From NCBI RefSeq assembly GCF_001614315.2, contig NZ_LVEG02000022.1, forward strand, positions 1-41,929: a stretch of 41,929 nucleotides of DNA, given 5' to 3'. This document shows positions 26,492-33,287 of the stretch, piece after piece. This DNA comes from Halofilum ochraceum (GTDB lineage Bacteria; Pseudomonadota; Gammaproteobacteria; XJ16; Halofilaceae). The notes below the pieces were generated by a model. That model saw nothing but the letters and a program-made list of their open reading frames with translations. It was not told the origin of the DNA and did not search any database. The position numbers were made by a program, and so were the translations under genes. Within the stretch, counting starts at the first letter, position 1. Each line of letters begins with the position of its first letter.

Positions 26492-27610
26492 TCAGCCGGA
26501 GCCCGGCGTCGCCCGCACCCCGGCGGCCGGCGGCCAGAGGTAGGGGGTCGGGTCGAGCGCGGGCGTCCGGCCGGCGACCAGGTCCGCCGTGAGCGCGGCC
26601 GAAGCGGGCGCCGTCACGATGCCATTGCGGAAGTGGCCGGCGTTGATCCACAGGCCGGCCAGCGCCGGATGGGGCGCGATGGTCGGAATCCCGTCGTCGG
26701 ACCCGGGCCGCAGCCCCGCCCAGTGCGCCCGCACGGGGGCCTCGGCAAGCGGCGGCAACAGTCGCGCGGCCGCGTCGAACAATTCGGCGCGGCCGCTGTG
26801 GGTCGCGGTCGAATCGAAACCGGCGTCCTCGACCGTGCTCCCGGCGAGGACCGTGCCATCGGCGCGGGGGATCAGGTAATACCCCTCCGTCAGCACGATC
26901 CGCTCCAGCAGTCCGGGGGACGCCGCGAACGCGAGCATCTGCCCGCGCACCGGACGGATGCCGGGCGGCTCGGCATCGAGGCCGCTCAGCAGGCTTTTAC
27001 TCCAGGCCCCCGCGCAGATCACCACCGCGTCGGCTTCGATGCGACCGACCGTCGTATCCAGGCCGACCGCGCGGCCGCCGGCGTGCGCGACTCCGGTGAC
27101 CGGAGTGCGCTCGCGGAGGGTCACCCCCTCGCCCACTGCGAGTGCGATCAACGCGCGCAGCAGGCGCGGATTACGGATGCTCGCGATGTCCGGCAGCAGC
27201 CACGAATGCCCGGCCGGGGGCTGCAGGCCGGGTACCATCGCGGTCACCTGCCCGCGATCCAGCGGGGTCGCCGCCACGCCCTGACGCTCGACCCAGGCAC
27301 CCACCTCGGCCGGGTCATCGTCATCGATGACGATCATCCCGCCGGTGCGATACTCGGGATCGATGCCGGTGCGCTCGCGCAGGGTCTCGGCGAGCCCGGG
27401 CCATAGGGCCTGGGAGTGCCCGGCCAGGGCATTGACCGCGTCCGGGAACCGCCACGGATGCAGCGGCGACAGGATGCCGCCGCCGGCCCAGGAGGCCTCG
27501 CGCCCGCAGGCGCCGCGCTCGACCACGGTGACATCGAATCCGCGCGCCCGCAGTTCGCGGGCGGTAAGCAGGCCGATCAGCCCGCCGCCGGCGATGAGGG
27601 CATGCGGCAT
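26492..27610 (-). CDS. thiO: Glycine oxidase ThiO
   Basis: FAD-dependent oxidase, 372 residues, that converts glycine to iminoglycine (dehydroglycine), the nitrogen-carbon donor for the thiazole ring of thiamine. The N-terminal dinucleotide fold is IAGGGLIGLLTARELRARG, followed by EASWAGGGILSPL. The substrate-domain signatures include YLIPRADGTVLAGSTVEDAG and WAGLRPGSDDGIPTIAPH, typical of the DAO family ThiO branch. It is split from thiS and thiG, which lie on the opposite strand beyond a tRNA gene and a palindromic element. No TPP riboswitch was seen upstream. Confidence 0.92.
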   Translation of the reverse strand: MPHALIAGGGLIGLLTARELRARGFDVTVVERGACGREASWAGGGILSPLHPWRFPDAVNALAGHSQALWPGLAETLRERTGIDPEYRTGGMIVIDDDDPAEVGAWVERQGVAATPLDRGQVTAMVPGLQPPAGHSWLLPDIASIRNPRLLRALIALAVGEGVTLRERTPVTGVAHAGGRAVGLDTTVGRIEADAVVICAGAWSKSLLSGLDAEPPGIRPVRGQMLAFAASPGLLERIVLTEGYYLIPRADGTVLAGSTVEDAGFDSTATHSGRAELFDAAARLLPPLAEAPVRAHWAGLRPGSDDGIPTIAPHPALAGLWINAGHFRNGIVTAPASAALTADLVAGRTPALDPTPYLWPPAAGVRATPGSG

Positions 27611-27645
27611 CGGAATCGCCCGTGAAACAGGGGGTAAGGGAAAAG

Positions 27646-27719
27646 TGGAGCGGCCGACCGGAATCGAACCGGCATCACAACCTTGGGAGGGTTGGGTTCT
27701 ACCGTTGAACTACGGCCGC
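27646..27719 (-). tRNA. tRNA-Gly (CCC)
   Basis: Minus-strand cloverleaf with acceptor GCGGCCG/CGGCCGC, D-arm around AGTTCAACGGTAGAAC, anticodon stem CAACC/GGTTG with loop CTCCCAA (anticodon bases at 27685-27687), T-arm CCGGTTCGATTCCGG and encoded CCA. Decodes GGG. Placed between thiO and thiS. Confidence 0.97.
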
Positions 27720-27730
27720 ATCGCGGTCAC

Positions 27731-27759
27731 ATAGTAGTGGTGGGTATGCCACCACGCAA
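27731..27759 (-). promoter_or_regulatory. tRNA-Gly promoter
   Basis: On the minus strand, TTGCGT (27759-27754) and TACTAT (27736-27731) are separated by 17 bases, and transcription would start about six bases before the mature tRNA. The -35 abuts the outer arm of the palindromic element. Confidence 0.55.
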
Positions 27760-28028
27760 CTAGTGGGCCATGCGGGCAGTTCGGTTACTCTCTGAGCGGA
27801 CATGGCGGTTCAGCACAAGGCGCGCCGATCGAGCGTAGCGCCTCTTACGTGAGTGAGGCGCAACGCCGTGATGGACCGCCATGTCCGCTCCCGTAGGGCG
27901 GCGCTGTGCGCACCTGTCGCGGCGTTGCTCGTTACTCGTGTAGGACGCGCTACACTCGCTCCTCGCGCCTTGCGACAGGCACGCACAGCGCCGCAGAGAA
28001 TAACCGAACCGCCCGCATGGCCCACTAG
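27760..28028. repeat. Three-stem (cruciform-like) palindromic element
   Basis: Outer arms of 35 bases (27760-27794 and 27994-28028) pair with only two mismatches; they contain GGGCCATGCGGGC and its complement. Inside are two further hairpins. The first pairs 27794-27816 with 27868-27890 (GAGCGGACATGGCGG, 21 of 23) and is capped by GCGCCTC/GAGGCGC. The second pairs 27900-27924 with 27966-27992 (GGCGCTGTGCG) and is capped by GTGTAG/CTACAC. The result is a three-way junction in either DNA or RNA form. Open frames here arise from symmetry and match no protein I know. It fills most of the 390-base gap between tRNA-Gly and thiS. Confidence 0.8.
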
Positions 28029-28071
28029 CATCGGCCCCGAACCGAAACATCCGTTGGGGCGGGCGCCGGTG

Positions 28072-28077
28072 TAGAAT
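28072..28077 (+). promoter_or_regulatory. Possible -10 box of thiSG
   Basis: TAGAAT, one mismatch from consensus, 33 bases before the thiS start and beyond the palindromic element. No good -35 at the right distance. No TPP-riboswitch core was recognised between the element and thiS. Confidence 0.3.
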
Positions 28078-28109
28078 GTCGCGCCGGAACGGCGGCGGGG
28101 ACGATCGCA

Positions 28110-28310
28110 ATGCTTGTCAGTGTGAACGGTGAGGAATACGAACTGCCCGAGGCGGTCACGGTCGCCGAACTGGTCGAGCGCGTGGGCCTGGCGGATCAGC
28201 GTATCGCGCTGGAGCGCAACCGCGAGATCGTCCCGCGCAGCGAGTACGCAGCGACGAAACTCGCCGAAGGCGACCGCGTCGAGATCGTCCGCGCCATCGG
28301 CGGCGGCTGA
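28110..28310 (+). CDS. thiS: Sulfur carrier protein ThiS
   Basis: Ubiquitin-fold sulfur carrier of 66 residues. The C-terminal diglycine (RAIGGG) is the site that is adenylated by ThiF and converted to thiocarboxylate, delivering sulfur to ThiG. The beta-grasp pattern (MLVSVNGEEYELPEAVTVAEL, later EGDRVEIVRAIGGG) is standard and the length is normal. A GGGGA lies ten bases before the ATG. It is followed 57 bases later by thiG and probably shares its transcript. ThiF is not in the window. Confidence 0.95.
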   Translation: MLVSVNGEEYELPEAVTVAELVERVGLADQRIALERNREIVPRSEYAATKLAEGDRVEIVRAIGGG

Positions 28311-28367
28311 GAATTACGCTTTTCATCCATTTATCCAGGGGCGCCCGAGCGCGCCGCGGGAGCGATC

Positions 28368-29183
28368 ATGACCACCGCGACAGCGGCCAGCACGACGGCC
28401 CGACAGGACGATCCGCTGATCGTCGGCGAGCGCCGGTTCCATTCGCGTCTGCTCGTGGGCACGGGCAAGTATGCGGATTTCGAGCAGGCGCGCGCGGCCA
28501 TCGACGCCAGCGGCGCCGAACTGGTCACCCTCGCCATCCGTCGCACGAACCTCGGCCAGAACCCGGACGAGCCCAACCTGCTCGATCATCTGCCGCCGGA
28601 TCGGTTCACGCTCCTGCCCAACACGGCGGGCTGCTACACGGCGGAAGATGCCGTGCGGACCTGCCGTCTGGCGCGCGAACTGCTCGGCGGTCACACACTG
28701 GTCAAGCTGGAGGTGCTGGGCGACGAGCGCACGCTGTATCCGGATGTCCCGGCGACCCTGAGCGCCCTGGAACAGCTCGTCGCCGATGGCTTCGAGGTGA
28801 TGGTGTACACCAGCGACGATCCGGTGATGGCCCGCAGGATGGAAGACGCGGGCGCCCAGGCGATCATGCCACTGGCGGCCCCCATCGGCTCCGGCCTCGG
28901 TATCCAGAACCGCTACAATCTGCTGGAGATCATCGACAACGCCCACGTCCCGGTGCTCGTCGATGCCGGTGTCGGCACCGCCAGCGACGTCACCATCGCC
29001 ATGGAACTCGGCTGCGACGGCGTCCTGTTGAACACCGCGATCGCGCACGCCAAAGACCCCGTTCGCATGGCCGAGGCCATGAACCTCGGCGTCCGCGCGG
29101 GCCGCGCCGCCTTCCAGGCCGGCCGCATGCCCCGCCGCCGCTACGCCTCGGCCTCATCGCCCGAGGAGGGGACTTTCTTTTAG
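28368..29183 (+). CDS. thiG: Thiazole synthase
   Basis: Forms the thiazole phosphate of thiamine from deoxyxylulose 5-phosphate, dehydroglycine and ThiS thiocarboxylate. TIM barrel of 271 residues; the Schiff-base lysine is in LVKLEVLGD (K113). Other signatures are [36 protein letters not shown] and [10 protein letters not shown]. The C-terminal tail ([10 protein letters not shown]) is normal. GGGAG precedes the ATG. Its substrate donor is made by ThiO nearby. The stop TAG is followed within 15 bases by compound repeat copy C. Confidence 0.96.
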   Translation: MTTATAASTTARQDDPLIVGERRFHSRLLVGTGKYADFEQARAAIDASGAELVTLAIRRTNLGQNPDEPNLLDHLPPDRFTLLPNTAGCYTAEDAVRTCRLARELLGGHTLVKLEVLGDERTLYPDVPATLSALEQLVADGFEVMVYTSDDPVMARRMEDAGAQAIMPLAAPIGSGLGIQNRYNLLEIIDNAHVPVLVDAGVGTASDVTIAMELGCDGVLLNTAIAHAKDPVRMAEAMNLGVRAGRAAFQAGRMPRRRYASASSPEEGTFF

Positions 29184-29195
29184 AACCACTGGCGG

Positions 29196-29583
29196 GGAAC
29201 CACAGATAAACACAGATGGACACGGATTGGCTTCGGGGCTCATATGGCTCCGGGGAGCTTCGCTGACGGGGTGTCGAAGGACTGGGCCACGTTTTGAACC
29301 ACGAATGAACACGAATGCACACGAATGGTGGATTGAGGGCAAGTAACCCTCATGGGAGCTGCGCTGTGAGGCTGTTGGCTGACTGACCGCATTGCGGCGA
29401 GAACCGTCGCTCAGCGAAGCTCCAGCGACATTTCCGCTCCACGATGGCCCATTCGTGTTTATTCGTGTTCATTCGTGGTTCTTCTCGACCAGGTACCAGT
29501 GACGCAGCGGCATCAGCGAAGCTCCCCAACCACACGCGAACCCGACACGCCACTCCGTGTTCATCTGTGTCCATCCGTGGTTC
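29196..29583. repeat. Compound nested palindromic repeat, copy C
   Basis: Same plan as copies A and B: outer arms AACCACAGATAAACACAGAT ... TGTGTCCATCCGTGG, inner arms AACCACGAATGAACACGAAT ... TGTTCATTCGTGG, plus three to four copies of GGGAGCTTCGCTGA or its complement. The interior between the inner arms is unrelated to copies A and B. Sits between thiG and trmB and explains the 439-base gap. No gene is supported. Confidence 0.82.
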
Positions 29584-29622
29584 GCAGTTCTTTCATAGCC
29601 GTAAGTCCAACCCGGAGTCCTC

Positions 29623-30339
29623 GTGACCGAGCAGTCTGATTCGAGCAGTGAGCGCATGCGGCCGATTCGCAGTTTCGTGCTGCGTGAGGGGCGTCTGACC
29701 GATGGGCAGCGGCGGGCGCTCGAGGAGCTCTGGCCGCGTTACGGCGTGGATGCGGAGCAGCCGATCGATCCGCCGGCGCTGTTCGGGCGCCAGGCGCCGG
29801 TGTGGCTGGAGATCGGGTTCGGCAATGGCGAGGCCCTGCGGCACATGGCCGGTCAGCATCCGGAGGTCGATTTTCTCGGGATCGAGGTCCATCGCCCGGG
29901 CGTTGGTCGGCTGATGAACGCCCTGGCGGAGGACGGTTTGACCAATGTGCGCGTGCTGCGCGCCGATGCCGCCGAGGTCGTGCGCGAGCGCATTCCGGAT
30001 GCCGCGCTCGACCGCGTGCTCGTGTTCTTTCCCGATCCGTGGCCCAAGAAGCGGCATCACAAGCGCCGCCTGATCCAGCCAGCGTTCCTCGATGCGCTGG
30101 CGCGGGTGCTGCGCCCCGGGGGCCAATTGCACCTGGCGACGGACTGGCCCGATTACGCGGACCACATGCGCGCGGTCGTCGGCGGCCACCCGGCGTTCGA
30201 ACACACGGGGGCCGACGAGCACCAGCGCCCCGCGTACCGTCCGGCGACGCACTTCGAGGCGCGTGGCGAGCGCAAGGGCCACCCCGTGCGTGACCTGCTG
30301 TATCGGCGGGCGACCGAACCCTTCGCAGACGCCAACTGA
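29623..30339 (+). CDS. trmB: tRNA (guanine-N7-)-methyltransferase
   Basis: Methylates G46 of tRNA using S-adenosylmethionine. The 238-residue protein starts at GTG with GGAG five bases upstream. The SAM-binding loop is WLEIGFGNGEALRHMA, the acidic ribose site is FLGIEVHRPGVG, and the TrmB hallmark is VFFPDPWPKKRHHKRRL. The late motif ATDWPDYADHM is also typical. It directly follows repeat C, so any promoter must lie within the repeat or upstream; the thiS-thiG-trmB order is common in gammaproteobacteria. Confidence 0.95.
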   Translation: MTEQSDSSSERMRPIRSFVLREGRLTDGQRRALEELWPRYGVDAEQPIDPPALFGRQAPVWLEIGFGNGEALRHMAGQHPEVDFLGIEVHRPGVGRLMNALAEDGLTNVRVLRADAAEVVRERIPDAALDRVLVFFPDPWPKKRHHKRRLIQPAFLDALARVLRPGGQLHLATDWPDYADHMRAVVGGHPAFEHTGADEHQRPAYRPATHFEARGERKGHPVRDLLYRRATEPFADAN

Positions 30340-30459
30340 GTTCGCGCACGGCCCGACGGACCCCCGCATCGCCAAAGGGCCGCGACGCGGTATCATGCGT
30401 GCTTCGACAGGCGCGCCGCCATTCGGTGACGGCGCCCCACGGTCCTTCGGGAGGAGACG

Positions 30460-31344
30460 ATGTCGCTGGAACACCCGATCGTTGCCGTAACCGGCTCATC
30501 CGGCGCCGGGACCTCGACCGTGCGCAATGCCTTCGAGGCCATATTCCGGCGCCAGGGCATCACGCCCGTCTATATCCAGGGTGACAGCTTCCACCGCTAC
30601 ACGCGTGCGCAGATGGCTGCCGAGATCCAGTCGGCGCAGGATCAGGGCCGCACGATCAGTCACTTCGGTCCCGAGGGCAATCTGTTCGATCAGCTCGAGG
30701 CCCTGTTCCGCGAATACGCGGAAACCGGCCAGGGCTGGCGCCGGCTCTATCTGCACAATGCCGAAGAGGTCGCGGAATACGGCGGCAGCGTGGCCGAGGG
30801 CGAGTTCACGCCCTGGGAGCCGTTGCCGGATGGCACCGATGTCCTGTTCTACGAGGGCCTGCACGGCGGCGTGGTCACGGCCGACTACGACGTCGCGCAG
30901 CACGTGGATTTCCTGGTGGGGGTGACGCCGATCGTGAACCTGGAGTGGATCCAGAAGATCCACCGCGATGCCGCCGCGCGCGGATACACGCCGGAGGATA
31001 CGGTCGAGACGATCAAACGGCGCATGGACGACTACGTCGAATACATCACGCCGCAGTTCTCGCGCACCGACATCAATTTCCAGCGCGTGCCACTCGTGGA
31101 TACATCCAATCCCTTCGTCGCGCGCGAAGTGCCTTCGGCCGATGAGAGCCTGGTGGTGATCCGCTTCGGCGACGCGACCCGCTCGCACATGGACTTCCCC
31201 TACCTGCTGGCGATGATCGAGGGGGCCTTCATGGCGCGTCCGAACACGCTCGTGATCCCGGGCGGGAAACTGGGGTTCGCGATGGAACTGATCCTCACCC
31301 CGTTCATCGAACGCCTGAGCCGGGGTGAGCGCATCCGTGAATGA
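30460..31344 (+). CDS. prkB: Phosphoribulokinase
   Basis: Phosphorylates ribulose 5-phosphate to ribulose 1,5-bisphosphate. Proteobacterial (class I) type of 294 residues. The P-loop is VTGSSGAGTST (residues 12-19), followed by GDSFHRYTR with the catalytic Asp, FGPEGN, the FYEGLHGGVV Walker B region, and VGVTPIVNLEWIQKI. Ends with PGGKLGFAMELILTP. The sequence looks closer to E. coli PrkB than expected for a dedicated Calvin-cycle operon, and no RuBisCO or other Calvin gene is here. A strong GGGAGGAG precedes the ATG. Function as a Calvin enzyme in this organism is open. Confidence 0.93.
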   Translation: MSLEHPIVAVTGSSGAGTSTVRNAFEAIFRRQGITPVYIQGDSFHRYTRAQMAAEIQSAQDQGRTISHFGPEGNLFDQLEALFREYAETGQGWRRLYLHNAEEVAEYGGSVAEGEFTPWEPLPDGTDVLFYEGLHGGVVTADYDVAQHVDFLVGVTPIVNLEWIQKIHRDAAARGYTPEDTVETIKRRMDDYVEYITPQFSRTDINFQRVPLVDTSNPFVAREVPSADESLVVIRFGDATRSHMDFPYLLAMIEGAFMARPNTLVIPGGKLGFAMELILTPFIERLSRGERIRE

Positions 31345-31424
31345 AGACGCTGGCCGGCGGCACAGTCGCTGACCACGACGACCACGATTCGTAACGACAC
31401 AACCCGACCCTCCGGAGCCAGAAC

Positions 31425-32468
31425 ATGCAGTACCGCCCACTCGGCACCACCGACCTGCGGGTCAGCGAAATCTGTCTCGGCACCATGACCTGGGGCCAGC
31501 AGAACACGGAGGCCGAGGCCCACGCCCAGCTCGACCTCGCCACGGAGCGGGGCGTGAACTTCATCGACGCCGCGGAGATGTACCCGGTACCGCCGCGGGC
31601 CGAGACGCAGGGCCTGACCGAGCAGTACATCGGCTCCTGGCTCGCGCGGCGCACCGACCGCGACCGGCTGGTCGTGGCCACCAAGGTCGCGGGGCCGTCG
31701 ACCAACATGGACTGGCTCCGGGGCGGACCCCAGCTGAACGCGCGCCACATCCGCGAGGCGGTCGACGCGAGCCTGCAGCGGCTGCAGACCGATTACATCG
31801 ATCTCTACCAGATCCACTGGCCCGCGCGGCCCGCGAACTACTTCGGCCGGCTCGGCTATGAACCGGACGGCGATACGACGGCCGCGATCGACACGATCGA
31901 GGAGAACCTCAATACGCTCGCGCGGCTGGTAGAAGAGGGCCGAATCCGGCAGATCGGGATCTCCAACGAGACACCATGGGGCACGATGCAGTACCTGCGT
32001 CTGGCCGAGCGCGACGGCTTCCCGCGCGTCGTTTCGATCCAGAACCCCTACAACCTGCTGAACCGGGCCTTCGAGGTCGGTCTCGCGGAATTCGCCCACC
32101 GCGAACAGACCGGGCTGCTCGCCTATTCACCGCTCGGCTTCGGTGTGCTCAGTGGCAAGTATGCCGACGGCGCCCGCCCGCAGGGCGCGCGCTTGACCGA
32201 GTTCCCGCAGTTCGCGCGTTACACGAAGGACCACGCGGTCGCCGCGACCGAGGCGTATGTGGCACTGGCCCGCGAGCGCGGGCTTTCCCCGGCGCAACTC
32301 GCACTGGCGTTCGTCAACAGTCGCCCGTTCGTGACCGCCAACATCATCGGTGCCACCACGACGGAGCAACTCGAGGAAAACATCGGCAGCGCCGATGTCC
32401 GTCTGGACGACGAAACCCTGGAGGCGATCGAGGCCATCCACGCGCGGCATCCGAATCCCGCACCGTGA
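31425..32468 (+). CDS. tas: Aldo/keto reductase, Tas-like
   Basis: NADP-dependent oxidoreductase of the AKR superfamily (TIM barrel), 347 residues, full length. The Tas-specific stretch NTEAEAHAQLDLATERGVNF and DAAEMYPVPPRAETQGLTE are almost as in E. coli Tas. The catalytic tetrad is in DAAEMY (Asp, Tyr), ATKVAG (Lys) and IHWP (His). The C-terminal cofactor region is ANIIGATTTEQLEENI. Physiological substrate unknown. GGAG lies about nine bases before the ATG. Not obviously linked to the next operon, 92 bases downstream. Confidence 0.92.
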   Translation: MQYRPLGTTDLRVSEICLGTMTWGQQNTEAEAHAQLDLATERGVNFIDAAEMYPVPPRAETQGLTEQYIGSWLARRTDRDRLVVATKVAGPSTNMDWLRGGPQLNARHIREAVDASLQRLQTDYIDLYQIHWPARPANYFGRLGYEPDGDTTAAIDTIEENLNTLARLVEEGRIRQIGISNETPWGTMQYLRLAERDGFPRVVSIQNPYNLLNRAFEVGLAEFAHREQTGLLAYSPLGFGVLSGKYADGARPQGARLTEFPQFARYTKDHAVAATEAYVALARERGLSPAQLALAFVNSRPFVTANIIGATTTEQLEENIGSADVRLDDETLEAIEAIHARHPNPAP

Positions 32469-32560
32469 CCGGTTCCGGTCGGTCCGCCAACGACCCCGGC
32501 GAACCGCGACTGGCACGATCTTCGCTTCGAACCATGGGGCGACGTTCCCCTGGAGACCCC

Positions 32561-33283
32561 ATGATGGCCGATCGGCAGAGTGTCTGCGGGATACCATCCC
32601 CGCGGCGTGCAGGCCAATGCATGCTGGCGCTTCTGATTTCGGCCAGCGCCGACCCAGCCACCGGGATGGGGGCAACCATCGAAGCACGGGTCCTTTCGAG
32701 CGACGGCCCGGTCGCCAACGCCGTCGTTCATGCGACACGCACCGATGGCGAATCCCTGCCGCGTCCGGGGAACCCCGAAGCGGTGATGGATCAACGCGGC
32801 CGTGAATTCGCACCGCACGTGCTGCCCGTACTGGCCGGCACTTCGGTCCGTTTCCCCAACAGCGACGACACCCGGCATCACGTCTACTCGTTCTCGGACG
32901 CGCAGACGTTCGAACTCCAGCTCTATCACGGCGAGACCGCCCGCCCGGTCACATTCGGGCAGCCCGGTGTCGTCACCCTGGGCTGCAATATCCATGACTG
33001 GATGCTCGGATATATCTACGTGCTGGACACGCCCGCATTCGCACGAACGGGCGCCGACGGCGACGCCCGTATCAAGAGCCTGCCGCCCGGTGAATACGAG
33101 GTCTCGGTCTGGCATCCCCGCCTGGTCGACGGGGCCTCTCCACAGGCCCGTGATGCCACCATCGATGAGTCGGGAACGGCGACCCTGAGCTTTGAGATCG
33201 AGGTTTCACCTCCGCGTGATCGGGGCCAGCGTGGTTTCGGCGACCGGGATGAGGAATCGCTGGAAGAGGCGTTCGACAGGTAA
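32561..33283 (+). CDS. Exported cupredoxin-like ('methylamine utilization') protein
   Basis: First gene of a four-gene operon. Protein of 240 residues with an N-terminal hydrophobic export segment (CMLALLISASADPATGMGA). The single beta-sandwich carries a type I copper ligand pattern: RHHVYS (H106/H107), LGCNIHDWM (C142, H145, M148), with the plastocyanin-like spacing expected for a Cys-His-Met loop. Residues after ~165 form a second small beta domain (LPPGEYEVSVWHP) and an acidic tail. Family members are often labelled methylamine utilization proteins, but no methylamine dehydrogenase is here. The start has GGAG five bases upstream. The next gene begins four bases after its stop. Probably a copper-carrying periplasmic signal or electron-transfer partner. 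Confidence 0.8.
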   Translation: MMADRQSVCGIPSPRRAGQCMLALLISASADPATGMGATIEARVLSSDGPVANAVVHATRTDGESLPRPGNPEAVMDQRGREFAPHVLPVLAGTSVRFPNSDDTRHHVYSFSDAQTFELQLYHGETARPVTFGQPGVVTLGCNIHDWMLGYIYVLDTPAFARTGADGDARIKSLPPGEYEVSVWHPRLVDGASPQARDATIDESGTATLSFEIEVSPPRDRGQRGFGDRDEESLEEAFDR

Positions 33284-33287
33284 CCGC

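Noticed and set aside
27994-28109. TPP riboswitch upstream of thiS-thiG
   Set aside because: The conserved thi-box segments (CTGAGA... and the later ACCTGA...GGATAATGCC-type core) were not found before thiS or before thiO.
27760-28110. 116-codon minus-strand frame upstream of thiS
   Set aside because: It lies almost wholly within the three-stem palindrome, which accounts for its openness; no ribosome-binding site and no protein-like pattern.
31976-32560. Upstream extension of the cupredoxin-like gene through the reductase gene
   Set aside because: The extension overlaps the well-supported Tas-like gene in another frame, and the ATG at 32561 has a GGAG site and precedes an export signal.
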